A DNA stretch of 64,000 nucleotides from Hydractinia symbiolongicarpus (Eukaryota; Cnidaria; Hydrozoa; Anthoathecata; Hydractiniidae). The DNA is taken from positions 1,562,501-1,626,500 of the forward strand of contig NC_079888.1 in NCBI RefSeq assembly GCF_029227915.1, in the 5' to 3' direction. The translations under genes and the position numbers were made by a program. The notes below the pieces were generated by a model. It was given only the letters and a program-made list of their open reading frames with translations, was not told where the DNA came from and searched no databases. Of this stretch, positions 55,031-64,000 are shown one piece after another (positions within the stretch are counted from its first letter, which is position 1; each line of letters starts with the position of its first letter).

Positions 55031-55771
55031 TTACTTCCATAATTTAGATATCTCGCGCTTTTCTTCCTCATCTACACACCAATTCCAAAATCGATCCAGA
55101 TGCCACGCCACTGGCAGTACCTCATTCCATATTTTTGCATAAAAATTGCGCTTGTGATGATGTCGCAGCAATTTATCATGAATGACATCAAAACCACGCA
55201 GCAATACAACAACGTTGGTGTGACCATTTTTAGCTGCAAGTTTCATGGCCCAATCAAAGTCCGTCGCACCCCACTCTTTGCACAGCTTAACAATCTCGAT
55301 GTGACCATTGAGAGCTGCAATTTTTAGAGCCCAATTAAAGTGCGTCGCACCCCACTCTTTACACAGCTTAACAATCTCAATGTGACCATTGAGAGCTGCA
55401 ATTTCTAGAGCCGAATTAAAGTCTGTCACACCCCACTCTTTACACAGCTTAACAATCTCGATGTGATCATTTTTAGCTGCAAGGCTCATAGCCCAGTCAA
55501 AGTCTGTCGCACCCCACTCTTTACACAGCTTAACAATCTCGATGTGACCATTTTTAGCTGCAAGTTTCATGGCCCAATTAAAATCTGTCGCATCCAACTC
55601 TTTACACAGCTTAACAATCTCGATGTGACCATATGCAGCTGTAATTTTCATGGCCCAATCAAAGTTCGTCGCACCCCACTCTTTACACAGCTTAACAATC
55701 TCAATGTGACCATTTTCAACTGCATTTTCTAGAGTCCGATTAAAGGTCGTCGCACCCCACTCTTTGCACAG
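55031..55771 (-). CDS. Ankyrin-repeat protein fused to the right inverted repeat
   Basis: Seven 27-residue repeats of the form LCKEWGATDFDWAMKLAAK plus GHIEIVK, then a C-terminal domain (RGFDVIHDKLLRHHHKRNF, PVAWHLDRFWNWC, EEEKREISKLWK). The repeats differ slightly, so they also form an 81-bp DNA tandem array. The first repeat begins exactly at the inner edge of the inverted repeat. In one frame the open reading continues into the repeat to 55891; in another the repeat supplies an MSWFKNAISKLY start as in the polymerase gene. The original N-terminus was probably deleted. Ankyrin proteins of this sort occur in large DNA viruses and some Polintons, likely for host interaction. Confidence 0.75.
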   Translation of the reverse strand: MCKEWGATTFNRTLENAVENGHIEIVKLCKEWGATNFDWAMKITAAYGHIEIVKLCKELDATDFNWAMKLAAKNGHIEIVKLCKEWGATDFDWAMSLAAKNDHIEIVKLCKEWGVTDFNSALEIAALNGHIEIVKLCKEWGATHFNWALKIAALNGHIEIVKLCKEWGATDFDWAMKLAAKNGHTNVVVLLRGFDVIHDKLLRHHHKRNFYAKIWNEVLPVAWHLDRFWNWCVDEEEKREISKLWK

Positions 55772-56197
55772 CCCTCGCCCTGTTATAATAAGAAGTAATA
55801 GTGTCTCGCACGCTCTGTAGTCTCTCTGCGAGTGCATCACGTGTTGCTGCCACTGGTGCAAATACAGCGCTATATAATTTACTAATTGCATTCTTGAACC
55901 AACTCATTTCTCTTTATTATAAGTACATTCAGACTTCAACCAACAGCAGTCGCAATTTGAGTAGAGAATTTCCCTTTCTATTCAAACATTTGTTGATGTC
56001 AGCAGTTTTGTCGAGTACCGTCATTTTTGATGATGTCAGCAAATTTGTTGGATATCACGTGACTTGTTTACGCATTTGAGGTATGATAAAATCTGTGACG
56101 TCACAGATTTTTTAGGGGGTCTAAAAGCAGCGTTTTTTAATAGTGTTTTTACCGTTGAAAACCTAAACTGTACTCATGCGGGTGTATTACTCTAGCT
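55771..56197 (-). repeat. Polinton right terminal inverted repeat
   Basis: Complement of the left end with a few differences. It carries CTGTGACGTCACAG (about 56094-56107) and an MSWFKNAISKLY start codon at about 55909 reading inward. Confidence 0.9.
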
Positions 56198-58904
56198 GAA
56201 CAATCAATCGAAACTGAGGGAAGAAAGTTGCCATTATTGTATATCAGAAAACATACCTTGCAAAAATATGAGAAATACATGCGAAGCAAACCGAACACTC
56301 ATTACAAAATACTAACAGATGAAGAAGTGGACAGCCGTCTGAAAAATCTTAATGAATTTCAATATGATGCAACAACTGAGGAGAAGCAAAACTTATTAAA
56401 AAAGTTTGAAACGACTCGTAATTTACAAATATGGCATGATGCATCTGTGATAGGTATGTATATAATATTGGAAGACTAATATTTCACTTTAAAATTAACA
56501 CATTTAATCATGCTGGCTCATCATAACAATTGTATTACTGTTGAAAAAAGTGTTGAAATGAAACTGAATGGTGACAAACGTTTATAAAATAGTATTGTGC
56601 TAATACTTTTAAAATAATTTATTTTAGCTAATCATGGCCATATAGTATTCACAGTTAATTTACTATATGACGAAGCAGTTTTTTACACTAATTCTGAATG
56701 CATGGAGATGACGAATTAAAATATCGATGTCCAAGCAGTTATAGAAGAACCTGAAGTGTACATTGTTGGTCAGTGTAGAGCCAATGATGATCAAATCATG
56801 TATATTGATACACGCATTGAATGTATCATGGAAATAGAAAATACTCTAATATCGAAAAATGGTTCAGAAATAACAGATAAAATCAGGTATGTCTAAAAAG
56901 GCTTTTTTGACAGTCTACAAAGTTAATGATGTATATGTACAGCTTTTAAAGATGATAGTATTAATCAATACAATCATTTTGTAGGTTCTTTCATGGTGAT
57001 GGACCAGCCGCTCAGTTTGAATGTGGGAAGCAAAAAGGAGGGCATTATTTATGTGTAACATGTGACATTGCAAGAGTAATGATAGATGATTTTGTGCATA
57101 GTGGAACTTGTGAAATCAGGACTTTGAGGTATATATTACACTTCTAAAATGACAATAAACAGAAAATTGTTTAAAGATTTTTACAGTATTGTATACTAAA
57201 TTAAAAAAGTTTTCTTTTTGTTGTAAAGTACATTACTATTACAAAGCCATGTCTAAAATTTTATTGTTTTACCAAATATTCCAGCGATCGCATTGACGTT
57301 GTTAACAATGGAAAGTGGGGAAAAAAGAATTCTGAAAAAAGTATGTAGATATAATGAATCATATTGTGGTATCATCAGAAGTATGTAAATTTAATTAAAA
57401 AATGATTCACTATTTCTTAGGCATTTTACATCCATTTGAACACTTAACTAAAACAGAATTGCAAGAGGAGCTAAGATCAAGAATGCTGTTTGATGACATT
57501 TGCAACAATAAAGATAAAATGGAAAAATCATTGAAAAAAATTTTGCGAGGAATACAAAGAGTTCCAAGTCTAGTCTTTCAAAATCCAAACAATCAGTCCT
57601 TGATTGAGTACAATCTTGAAGATTACGAAATTTGTTCAGTAGAACCGATGCACGATCTTTCAGGACATATAAAAAATATTTTATCCGAAATGCAACATCA
57701 CCTTGACAAAATAGAAAGAAAATTCTTTGAAAATGCATATAAGATTTCATTTGGTGGTAGAGATAACAACAGGGCGTGCGATTACAGAAGAGGATTAATT
57801 GAATTGGCTGCAACATTGAAAAATAAAATCAGTGACTATGGAAATTTAGAGATTCTTCTCACCTTAATTGAAATCCAACGTATATTATATTCCAATGCTC
57901 TTGAAAGAACGCCAAGGCAAATTCTGCAGTTATACAACATGACTTTCAAGCATTTCCACCTGGTTAAAGATTTTTTCAAAGATGATTTCATTAATATCAC
58001 ACAAAGTAAATTTTATGGAAAATATTTTCATAACTTGATGATTCATGCTCCTATGCAATATTGAATTATATCAGGAAGCTCCATCAACTGTGAAGACGAT
58101 GAAAGAATCTTCAACATGTTGAAATCCATCACAGGTAACACCTCATCAAAACATCCAGGCCATATTATAGGAAATTTAATTTTGCGTTATCAAGCGGAAC
58201 GAAAAGTCAGCAAGAAAGTACCAAGAAAGCCCTACGAGTATGACAGTGAGAAAAAATATAAATGTCTGGATATATCACTCAAAAATAAAAACACCTACAT
58301 CACAAAAACTTTCATTGAAAAACACAAAAAATCATGGCTTTGTCACCTTGAAAGAGTGAGTGACTACGTATGTTATGGAGAAGGAGTATGGTGGAGAGAA
58401 GATGATTATGGTATAGAGTTTTTCGATGGCTCTCAAAACAAAGATTTTCATCAAGCAGGTCCGAAGTTGCGCCACTTTCGTTCAACAACACTAAAAGATA
58501 TTGAAAAAATGCTGAAAAATATTTGGGAAAAGTGCCAACAAAGTGAAGTTGTCCTGCCATCAGTTACACCTAAAATGAGATTTATCAATTTGGCAGTGAG
58601 CAAGGTAAGCAAAGAAATTACCATAGAAGCAGCAGAGGATGAGAAGCAAGAGTGTGCTGAAAAAATTATTTTCATGACTGAAAAAGAAACCGACGGAGAA
58701 AATATTCTTGATGACACACCTTCCCTTACAAACAAGACACCATCACCAACTACAACACCAAAAATAGTAGATTCTGATATAAATCCATCTGCCAGCTCGA
58801 CGGGAGAAAGTCTAAATTCAAGTATGGTAAAAAAGAAAGTCCAATTGTTAACGATGAAAAAAAATTCAAAACAAAAGAAGGTTCAATACTGTATCAAGTA
58901 TTAG
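56198..58904 (+). pseudogene. Split-transposon gene, 3' part (transposase-like)
   Basis: Resumes with GAACAA (EQ) right after the Polinton. Exons with ordinary splice signals follow: 56198-56454 (HYKILTDEEVDSRLKNLNEF, LQIWHDASVI), 56629-56886 (YDEAVFYTNSE, one TAA, EEPEVYIVGQ), 56983-57130 (FFHGDGPAAQFECGKQKGGH, CVTCDI), a short one at 57282, 57420-58064 (SAP-like LTKTELQEELRS, CSVEPMHDLSGHI, YGKYFHNLMIHAPMQY), and 58080-58904 (NCEDDERIFNMLKSITGNTS). Asp in HGDGPA, Asp in EPMHDL and Glu in EDDERIF are candidates for a DDE triad; this is inference. One stop lies in exon 2 and frames break near 58064. Family multi-copy in cnidarians by my memory. Confidence 0.55.
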
Positions 58905-59962
58905 GAAGTGACGAAGTGTATGGATTAGACAAAGCGAAAGATCAATTAAAAAGAAACCCAAACAAATGGAATCATGGTATTTACCAAGATAAGTTAGCAA
59001 GAATTCAAACTTCGGTGTTGAGAAAAGAAACAGAAATCAAATAAAAAATCAGACAGTGGGAAGTCCAATTCACAATAAAAAATAACTTAGCAACTCCAAC
59101 AAATTCAGATATCCTATATGACAAGAACATCAAACGATTGGTTCAGCATACAAATATTATAAAGGCGCTGAAAAGAACATGGAACTTGGGACTTTGAAGG
59201 ATGTCAGACATAATTTCATAATTACACTACATTATAGCTATACATAATTTTACTAAAACTAGGAGCTAAAAAATATGAATTGTCTAGCTAGCTACCTTTA
59301 CAAAATAAATTTTTTTGTATGTATATATTTCTAGAGACGAAGACAATAACCCCTAGTTCATTGGTTTTACCGATACACAAAGTTTTGTGGCTTATCAACA
59401 ATCTTGTTTCTGCCCTGCTTGCCTCATGAAAACTTCAGAAAAAAAGTCGTTTTATGGAACAAAATGTTGATATTGTATGAGAGGTGTATAAGTGTTTTTT
59501 TTTTCGTTTCTTTTTAGCTAGGTTAGAAAAAAGTATATTTTGCTTTTTTATATTAGACATATATATGTTTTTAACTGTAGCTGAATATCAAAGTAACCAA
59601 ATTTTTAGGTGTTTCAATTTATAGAGGAGTGTGGTTGAGAACTTATATTATTACATTATATAATAAGCTTTTATCTGTATTTTATATAACTATATTCCAA
59701 GTTGGAAAGAGTATTTTAACTGTTGTTAAATTGTTTGGAGGAGGGAGATGATGTAATGAAGAAATAATAAATGAACAGCGAAAAGCTACCAGCCACAAAC
59801 AGAGTGCCACTGCCTACAATCCACCATTTTTGTTTACGTGTCTTCTTTCTCGTCAGGTTCAACGAAAACATAAATTAAATTTTTATACGCATGCGCGATG
59901 TTAATTATTTGCCGATAATTTTTTCGGAAAAAATGTTCGGTAAAAAAATAACAATATTTTTT
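58905..59962 (+). other. 3' non-coding part of the split transposon
   Basis: No gene recognised beyond a continuing decayed reading just after 58904 (LGSDEVYGLDKAKDQLKRNP in another frame). AT-rich, ending at the right inverted end 59963-59984. Confidence 0.4.
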
Positions 59963-59984
59963 GCCCGGCCTTAAATGACTTGAG

Positions 59985-60181
59985 CACTTTAATAATATCA
60001 ACACCCCCAATCCTATCCAACCTAGTATATCAGCAGTTTCGAACCCTTTCACTGAACTAGCTGTTATACTTAGAAGTTGAGCGGGTTCACCTCAACTAAG
60101 GCCCCTGCAAGGGTCATCAGCAGTGACTCAGCCTCTCTTTCTTTCACTTAAACCTGGGTGTAATATTACCTTTTTATATAT
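59985..60181. repeat. Fragment related to the LINE-3'-end repeat
   Basis: GCGGGTTCACCTCAACTAAG and GGGTCATCAGCAGTGACTCA resemble 24365-24410 (GGGTCACCTCGAAGAG, GGTCATCAGCAG). Short and diverged. Confidence 0.35.
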
Positions 60182-60776
60182 TCAGTGGACTTTGACTACC
60201 TGATTAAAGAAATTTCTAGAGTTAAGTGCAAATCTTTTAAGTATGTCATGACGACCATACATTTTCTTAAGCACTTTATGAACCTTATTCAACTTGGCAC
60301 CTTGCTGAAACATCCTTTGTAATAGGTTTTGGGTGGAATTAACGAAGTAATTTTTCTTTTGAAGTAGCTCGGCTGGTTCTGAGGATTTCAGCTCCAATTG
60401 ACGAATAAAACATACTTGATGGTATGTTACTGCTTTTCTACGGCATTCGCACAATTGAGAATGGATATCCATCTCTTTTATCAAACAGACTTAAAGAAAA
60501 TTGTCCGTTGATTAAAGTGATGTCTAAATCTGAGAATGATCCTTGATCACCATCATGCTGCCTTTTTAAATCAAGCTCTTTGGGATAAATTTCTTTAAAA
60601 TGTTTTCCGAACAGTCCATCATCATTAATGGCAATCAAATCATTATTAAATCTGGAAACATTACCAAATTTTCTAGGTACACGAAGATCTTTTTGCGGAG
60701 AAAAGCGCCCCAGCGCCCGGAGCGTAGCGGAGCCCATTTCCTCATTAAATAAGCCAAATATAATTAAATAAGGCAA
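60182..60776 (-). pseudogene. Reverse transcriptase C-terminal fragment
   Basis: Two overlapping minus-strand frames (60776-60438 and 60484-60182) read FNNDLIAINDDGLFGKHF, EIYPKELDLKR, DLDITLINGQFSLSLFDKRD and GYPFSIVRMP, then YHQVCFIRQLELKSSEPAE after a frame change near 60450. The blocks IYPxELxLK and DKRDxxPFxIV are typical of an RT family abundant in corals and hydrozoans (Penelope- or DIRS-like by memory). The catalytic core is absent: 5'-truncated, dead. Confidence 0.65.
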
Positions 60777-61865
60777 ATATAAGGGACGGTGGAGGGTTGG
60801 TTATAGGGTTTCCGCACCTATACATCAAAATTTTCAATTTTCGTCAACTTTTTGACTGGGTTGCCCAGTAGCTTACTCTGGTCATTTTCCCCGTAAATTT
60901 ATGATTCAACGAGACAACATCAAAGGCACGGTGATGGAGTGCTTTTGTTACTTTTAAAGATGGCCTAGCGGGGATTTCCAGTTGAGATTAAGGTACCTTT
61001 AGCCACGTGATATATAGTCACTTTGACTAATATCACGTGACTTTTTCTCGGATAACATAGCGCCTCAAACTCAACTTCCGTTAATCTAAGCTAGCTATAT
61101 CGCAGCTGAAGGAGGGAGGGCTTGTTCAAGAAAATGAAGAAAGGGTATGTTTAGCTCGCTTGTATATCACTATTTTTTTACATGTAATGAACCCATTCTT
61201 ATTCTCACTCACACCTAAAGCTAGCTAGCTTAAAACTGCAGATTTAGATAGAAAAATAATAGAACTTAGATAGCATTTAGCTACCTAGCTACTGTAAGAG
61301 TTAGCTAGCATAAAAACAAACAAACAATGCAATATAGCTAGCATAAAACTAGCTACAAAGCTTGCAGAAAATTAACTACTTAGCTGGGATAGAACTACCC
61401 ATGTAGCTAGCAATAAATTGCTATTTTTGCTGGCATAAAATCAGCAACATAGCTAGCATAGAAAAATTGTTTGAGACTGATTTTCTACCTATCCTCTATC
61501 TACCTAGCTATTATACATATATACTACACAGTGAGTGAGATAATTCTACTCTGTAGGAATGTCCCATCATACAGCTTGTTCTAGCTACATTCGTCCACAA
61601 AATGGCCAAACATAGCCACCTAGATATTTTGCAGATAGTAAATGTTTATATACAGGTATGTCACGTGTAATTTTTTACGTTGCTTAGCCACAAATGGGCA
61701 GTTCTTAACATTAAGGGGGAATAGAGAGCTATATTTTCGTGGACGGTTGTAGCTAGCTATATATATTGTACACACGTCAGGAAATAAACTTTTTTAACCC
61801 TGCCGCTGAGCATACATCAGTGCGGCTTAAGTTGCAGAAGCGAAAATTATTTCAATATATATATA
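60777..61865. repeat. Gap with dispersed TAGCTAGC words
   Basis: 61080-61480 has more than a dozen GCTAGCTA-type words in loose array, also seen at 13717-13840 and 27200-27380. A TTAACCCTGCCGCTGAG at 61795 looks piggyBac-end-like but has no partner. No gene seen. Confidence 0.45.
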
Positions 61866-63103
61866 TTGAGTAAAATTAACTTTGAAGAATACATCGAACA
61901 TATATATTATTGTTCTGATAATCGTGTAGCGCGTCATCCATACTTAAAATTTTTCTTATTAAATATGCGTTTACGAATGCAAGCACTACAGCAGGGTAGC
62001 TTTCTTGTTTCCCAACAATTAAATGATGCGCATCTCACAATTGCTGAACTGAGAGATAATTTACAAAATGACTATGATTCAGTTCCACGAAAAATTATTA
62101 GTATTGGAAAAAACCTGGTGAATACTGATCCATACTGAAGAGACCAAAAAAAAAAGTGGATGCCATGTTGTTTTTCAGACGAAATGAGTTTGGCGATTTA
62201 CCGGCCTATTTTGATACCAACAGTGGTGCAGAATTTCATTGGAAACCATTACATGAATTACTTATTAAGTATCATGCCTTAATAAACAATTTAAACGAAG
62301 ATACTGCGCGGCAACAAATGGAAAACGACAGCAAATTCAAGCGGGAAATGATTCTACAAAATCTTCATATCGTCACACAGTATTTTGATGCAAGGACTAT
62401 AAATTACTTTGCCACAGTCAACAAGAAAGTGTTTCAATATAATGATAGTTCGTGGCGATATGAATTCGCTAAAGGTCGAGGTGAGATACATGGTCACGCA
62501 ATTATATCGTCCTTTAAACACGCTCAAAAGGTCAAAACAATCATGGATGGATTGTCGAATGATGTACCTGACTCACAAGCATCCCAAACTGCTGCACAAG
62601 AACTTCAAAATTGGTTGCAAACCACAAATGAAGACAGTGATGACATTTTTTCACCCATATTTACTTCACTGCATCCTGCTGGGGGGAATGAAATTATAGA
62701 TGCCTCTGGAATTAGAACTTGGGTTTCAAACAAAAATCAATAGGCAACACCAGAAGGGAGTCAAGCTCCTCCAGACCATAACCCATTGGTGCAAGAACTT
62801 GCAGATGTCGCTAACAATGAAGGTGGTATTGGAGAGCAACATACTTATCTTGTTAATAGAATAGGTCTCCATAATTGTAATTCCAGTTGTTTGCGTTATC
62901 GTCGTAAGAATAATAAGGAAAAGGATACCGCTCCAAAAAAGTACTGTCGTTTTCATTTTGGTGATCTTGATCCACAAACCAAAAAAACAAGTGGCAAAGA
63001 GATTCATCCTTTTCATGCTGTCATAACAAAAGGGGAACATCCTAGATATGAGGGACCACGCGATCATCCTCGCCTAATGATGCATGTTAAAACACGTCTG
63101 TGA
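61866..63103 (+). pseudogene. Helitron Rep fragment of a second lineage
   Basis: 61866-62138 (VARHPYLKFFLLNMRLRMQA, GSFLVSQQLND) stops, then 62156-62743 reads FFRRNEFGDLPAYFDTNSGA, EFHWKPLHELL and RGEIHGHAII, whose HGH is the HUH metal motif. After a second stop 62786-63103 has a Cys/His block (HNCNSSCLRYRR, YCRFHFG). These fit a Helitron2/Helentron-type Rep and differ strongly from the Rep at 14.8-16.1 kb. The helicase is absent downstream. Two stops make it non-functional. Confidence 0.65.
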
Positions 63104-63815
63104 AGCTACTTACGTAAAACGTCTTTTGGATACGTATGGCCGTATATAGTAGGCGAGATATGTTGCTATATTTACTTGTTATATAAAACCATTTGGCACT
63201 GAATATTTCCTTTGATATTGTTTTGTTCCATAGCATAGATTATTTGTGAGTTTAGTCAGTAAATTTTTAGCTACCACAAGGGAATTAATTTAGCAAGCTT
63301 TTGTCCATTTTGCGAAAATTCATTCTTGCTGAATTTTTCTTTATGAAAAATAAATTTCACTACGTTATTCGTACTAATTTTACTACGAATACATCTTAAC
63401 TTCAGTAGTTTTATTCCATGTCCTCTACATAAAAGACGATAAAAAGACAGCATAAACAAAGAAAAATAAATTTCTCACCAAAAATAGGACTTCCGCGAAA
63501 TTAATTCCCTTAAGATATGATCTTTGTACAAAGTTGTATGTAGTGAATAAAGAATATTAGTATACTAGACAGTTAAGGGAGTGTTCACATATTACGTAAT
63601 AAAATGTTTATATATACCCAAATAAATATGTATAAAATTGACTACTGTATTTTTTTGTCACTATGTAGCATTTTTTGACCATTAATAAGGCATCGTTGAA
63701 AAAAGAATCTTTCTAAGTATCCAAAATTATATTGATAATCTAGAAATAATTCATAGCAATAATTTGTGATGTTTTGCAACTGATTTATTTATGTTTTTTA
63801 GCAAATTAAAAAATT
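63104..63815. other. No gene recognised
   Basis: AT-rich spacer. The frame at 63271-63459 (minus) has no known motif. A TTTATGTTTTTTAG acceptor-like tract lies just before the next candidate exon. Confidence 0.4.
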
Positions 63816-64000
63816 ATGTCGTCTCCTGCAATCGATTTAGAACTTGGTAAGTATATTATTCTTATTGTTGCTATTAGTGGTATTCAGAAATAAAAAAATT
63901 ATCGCTGACCTCGTCTTTTTAGTTTCACTATATGCTAAATTCGTGGAGCACAGGATTTTACATCCTGGCTCCATGAATTATCGGTCATTTGGCCGTTGAA
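63816..64000 (+). CDS. Candidate spliced gene start at the window edge
   Basis: ATG 63816 gives ten codons (MSSPAIDLEL) to donor GTAAGT (exon end 63846). A TCGTCTTTTTAG acceptor precedes 63923, where the frame continues VSLYAKFVEHRILHPGSMNY and meets TGA at 63997. Either a very short protein or an exon with another donor before the stop. No family recognised. Confidence 0.3.

Larger units (their letters stand above)
42206..56197. mobile_element. Polinton/Maverick, decayed and non-autonomous
   Basis: Inverted repeats of about 430 bp (42206-42635 and 55771-56197) begin AGCTAGAGTA and ACACCCGCATGAGTACAG. The flanking target GAACAA occurs at 42201-42206 and 56198-56203, overlapping the first base of the left end, so the duplication is 5-6 bp (6 is usual). 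Contents: truncated protein-primed DNA polymerase, BRO gene, retroviral-type integrase, truncated major capsid gene, coiled-coil membrane protein, two further candidate virion genes, small genes and ankyrin-repeat gene. No packaging ATPase or protease was recognised. GC content is visibly higher than the surrounding DNA. Confidence 0.9.
40112..59984 (+). mobile_element. DNA transposon with 22-bp inverted ends, split by a Polinton
   Basis: CTCAAGGCATTTAAGGCCGGGC at 40112-40133 is repeated inversely at 59963-59984 with one mismatch (GCATTT versus TCATTT). Without the inserted 14 kb the element would be about 5.9 kb. It holds one large spliced gene of a family common in cnidarian repeats. A clear target duplication outside the ends was not found. 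Superfamily unassigned. Confidence 0.55.

Noticed and set aside
55200-55770. 81-bp DNA tandem array
   Set aside because: It is explained by ankyrin-like protein repeats in an open minus-strand frame.
60035-60060. TTTCGAACCC resembling a tRNA B box
   Set aside because: No A box at the right distance and no cloverleaf arms.
61795-61815. TTAACCCTGCCGCTGAG resembling a piggyBac left end
   Set aside because: No inverse partner or second TTAA within reach and no transposase beside it.

Overview
The window looks like AT-rich nuclear DNA of an invertebrate animal. The mix of elements (Polinton/Maverick with BRO and ankyrin genes, Kolobok, Helitron, piggyBac, copia, LINEs with a restriction-like endonuclease) and the frequent TAGCTAGC-type simple repeats fit a cnidarian, perhaps a hydrozoan; that is inference, not proof. 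There are no bacterial-style operons, rRNA or convincing tRNA genes. Nearly everything recognisable is a transposable element, several nested inside one another, with a few short spliced reading frames that may be host genes.

Layout. 0.4-8 kb: a candidate four-exon minus-strand gene (469-6096) in DNA full of Helitron-derived repeats carrying TGACGTCA, ending at a head-to-tail Helitron junction at 7935/7936. 8.4-12.6 kb: a structurally complete Kolobok-type transposon (TTAA duplication, 14-bp inverted ends) with a THAP transposase and a convergent P2RX7-ballast-like gene. 13.1-20.6 kb: an autonomous-type Helitron with both ends, a decayed Rep/Pif1 helicase gene and a downstream two-exon frame that may be captured. 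24-27 kb: a 5'-truncated minus-strand LINE with RT tail, restriction-like endonuclease and a following ubiquitin-specific-protease domain. 27.8-29.1 kb: piggyBac remnant. 29.4-31.8 kb: an element with long inverted ends whose only gene encodes an XPG/FEN-like protein. 32-33.1 kb: another candidate spliced gene. 33.9-35 kb: copia 3' half. 35.4-40 kb: dispersed repeats and small MITEs. 40.1-60.0 kb: a transposon with 22-bp inverted ends whose large gene is split by a 14-kb Polinton (42206-56197). 60.2-63.1 kb: an RT fragment and a second, different Helitron Rep fragment. 63.8-64 kb: start of a possible spliced gene.

The Polinton has 430-bp inverted repeats and a target duplication that falls inside the codons of the interrupted gene, so both halves of the host element can be read across it. 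It keeps integrase, an N-terminal part of a protein-primed DNA polymerase, a truncated major capsid gene, a penton-like gene, a second candidate virion gene, a BRO-domain gene, a coiled-coil membrane protein, several small genes and an ankyrin-repeat gene. The polymerase core is gone, and no packaging ATPase or protease gene was seen, so this copy cannot replicate alone. Perfect stem-loops sit at most of its gene ends. Most genes in the window carry frameshifts or stops; the Kolobok genes are the best preserved.
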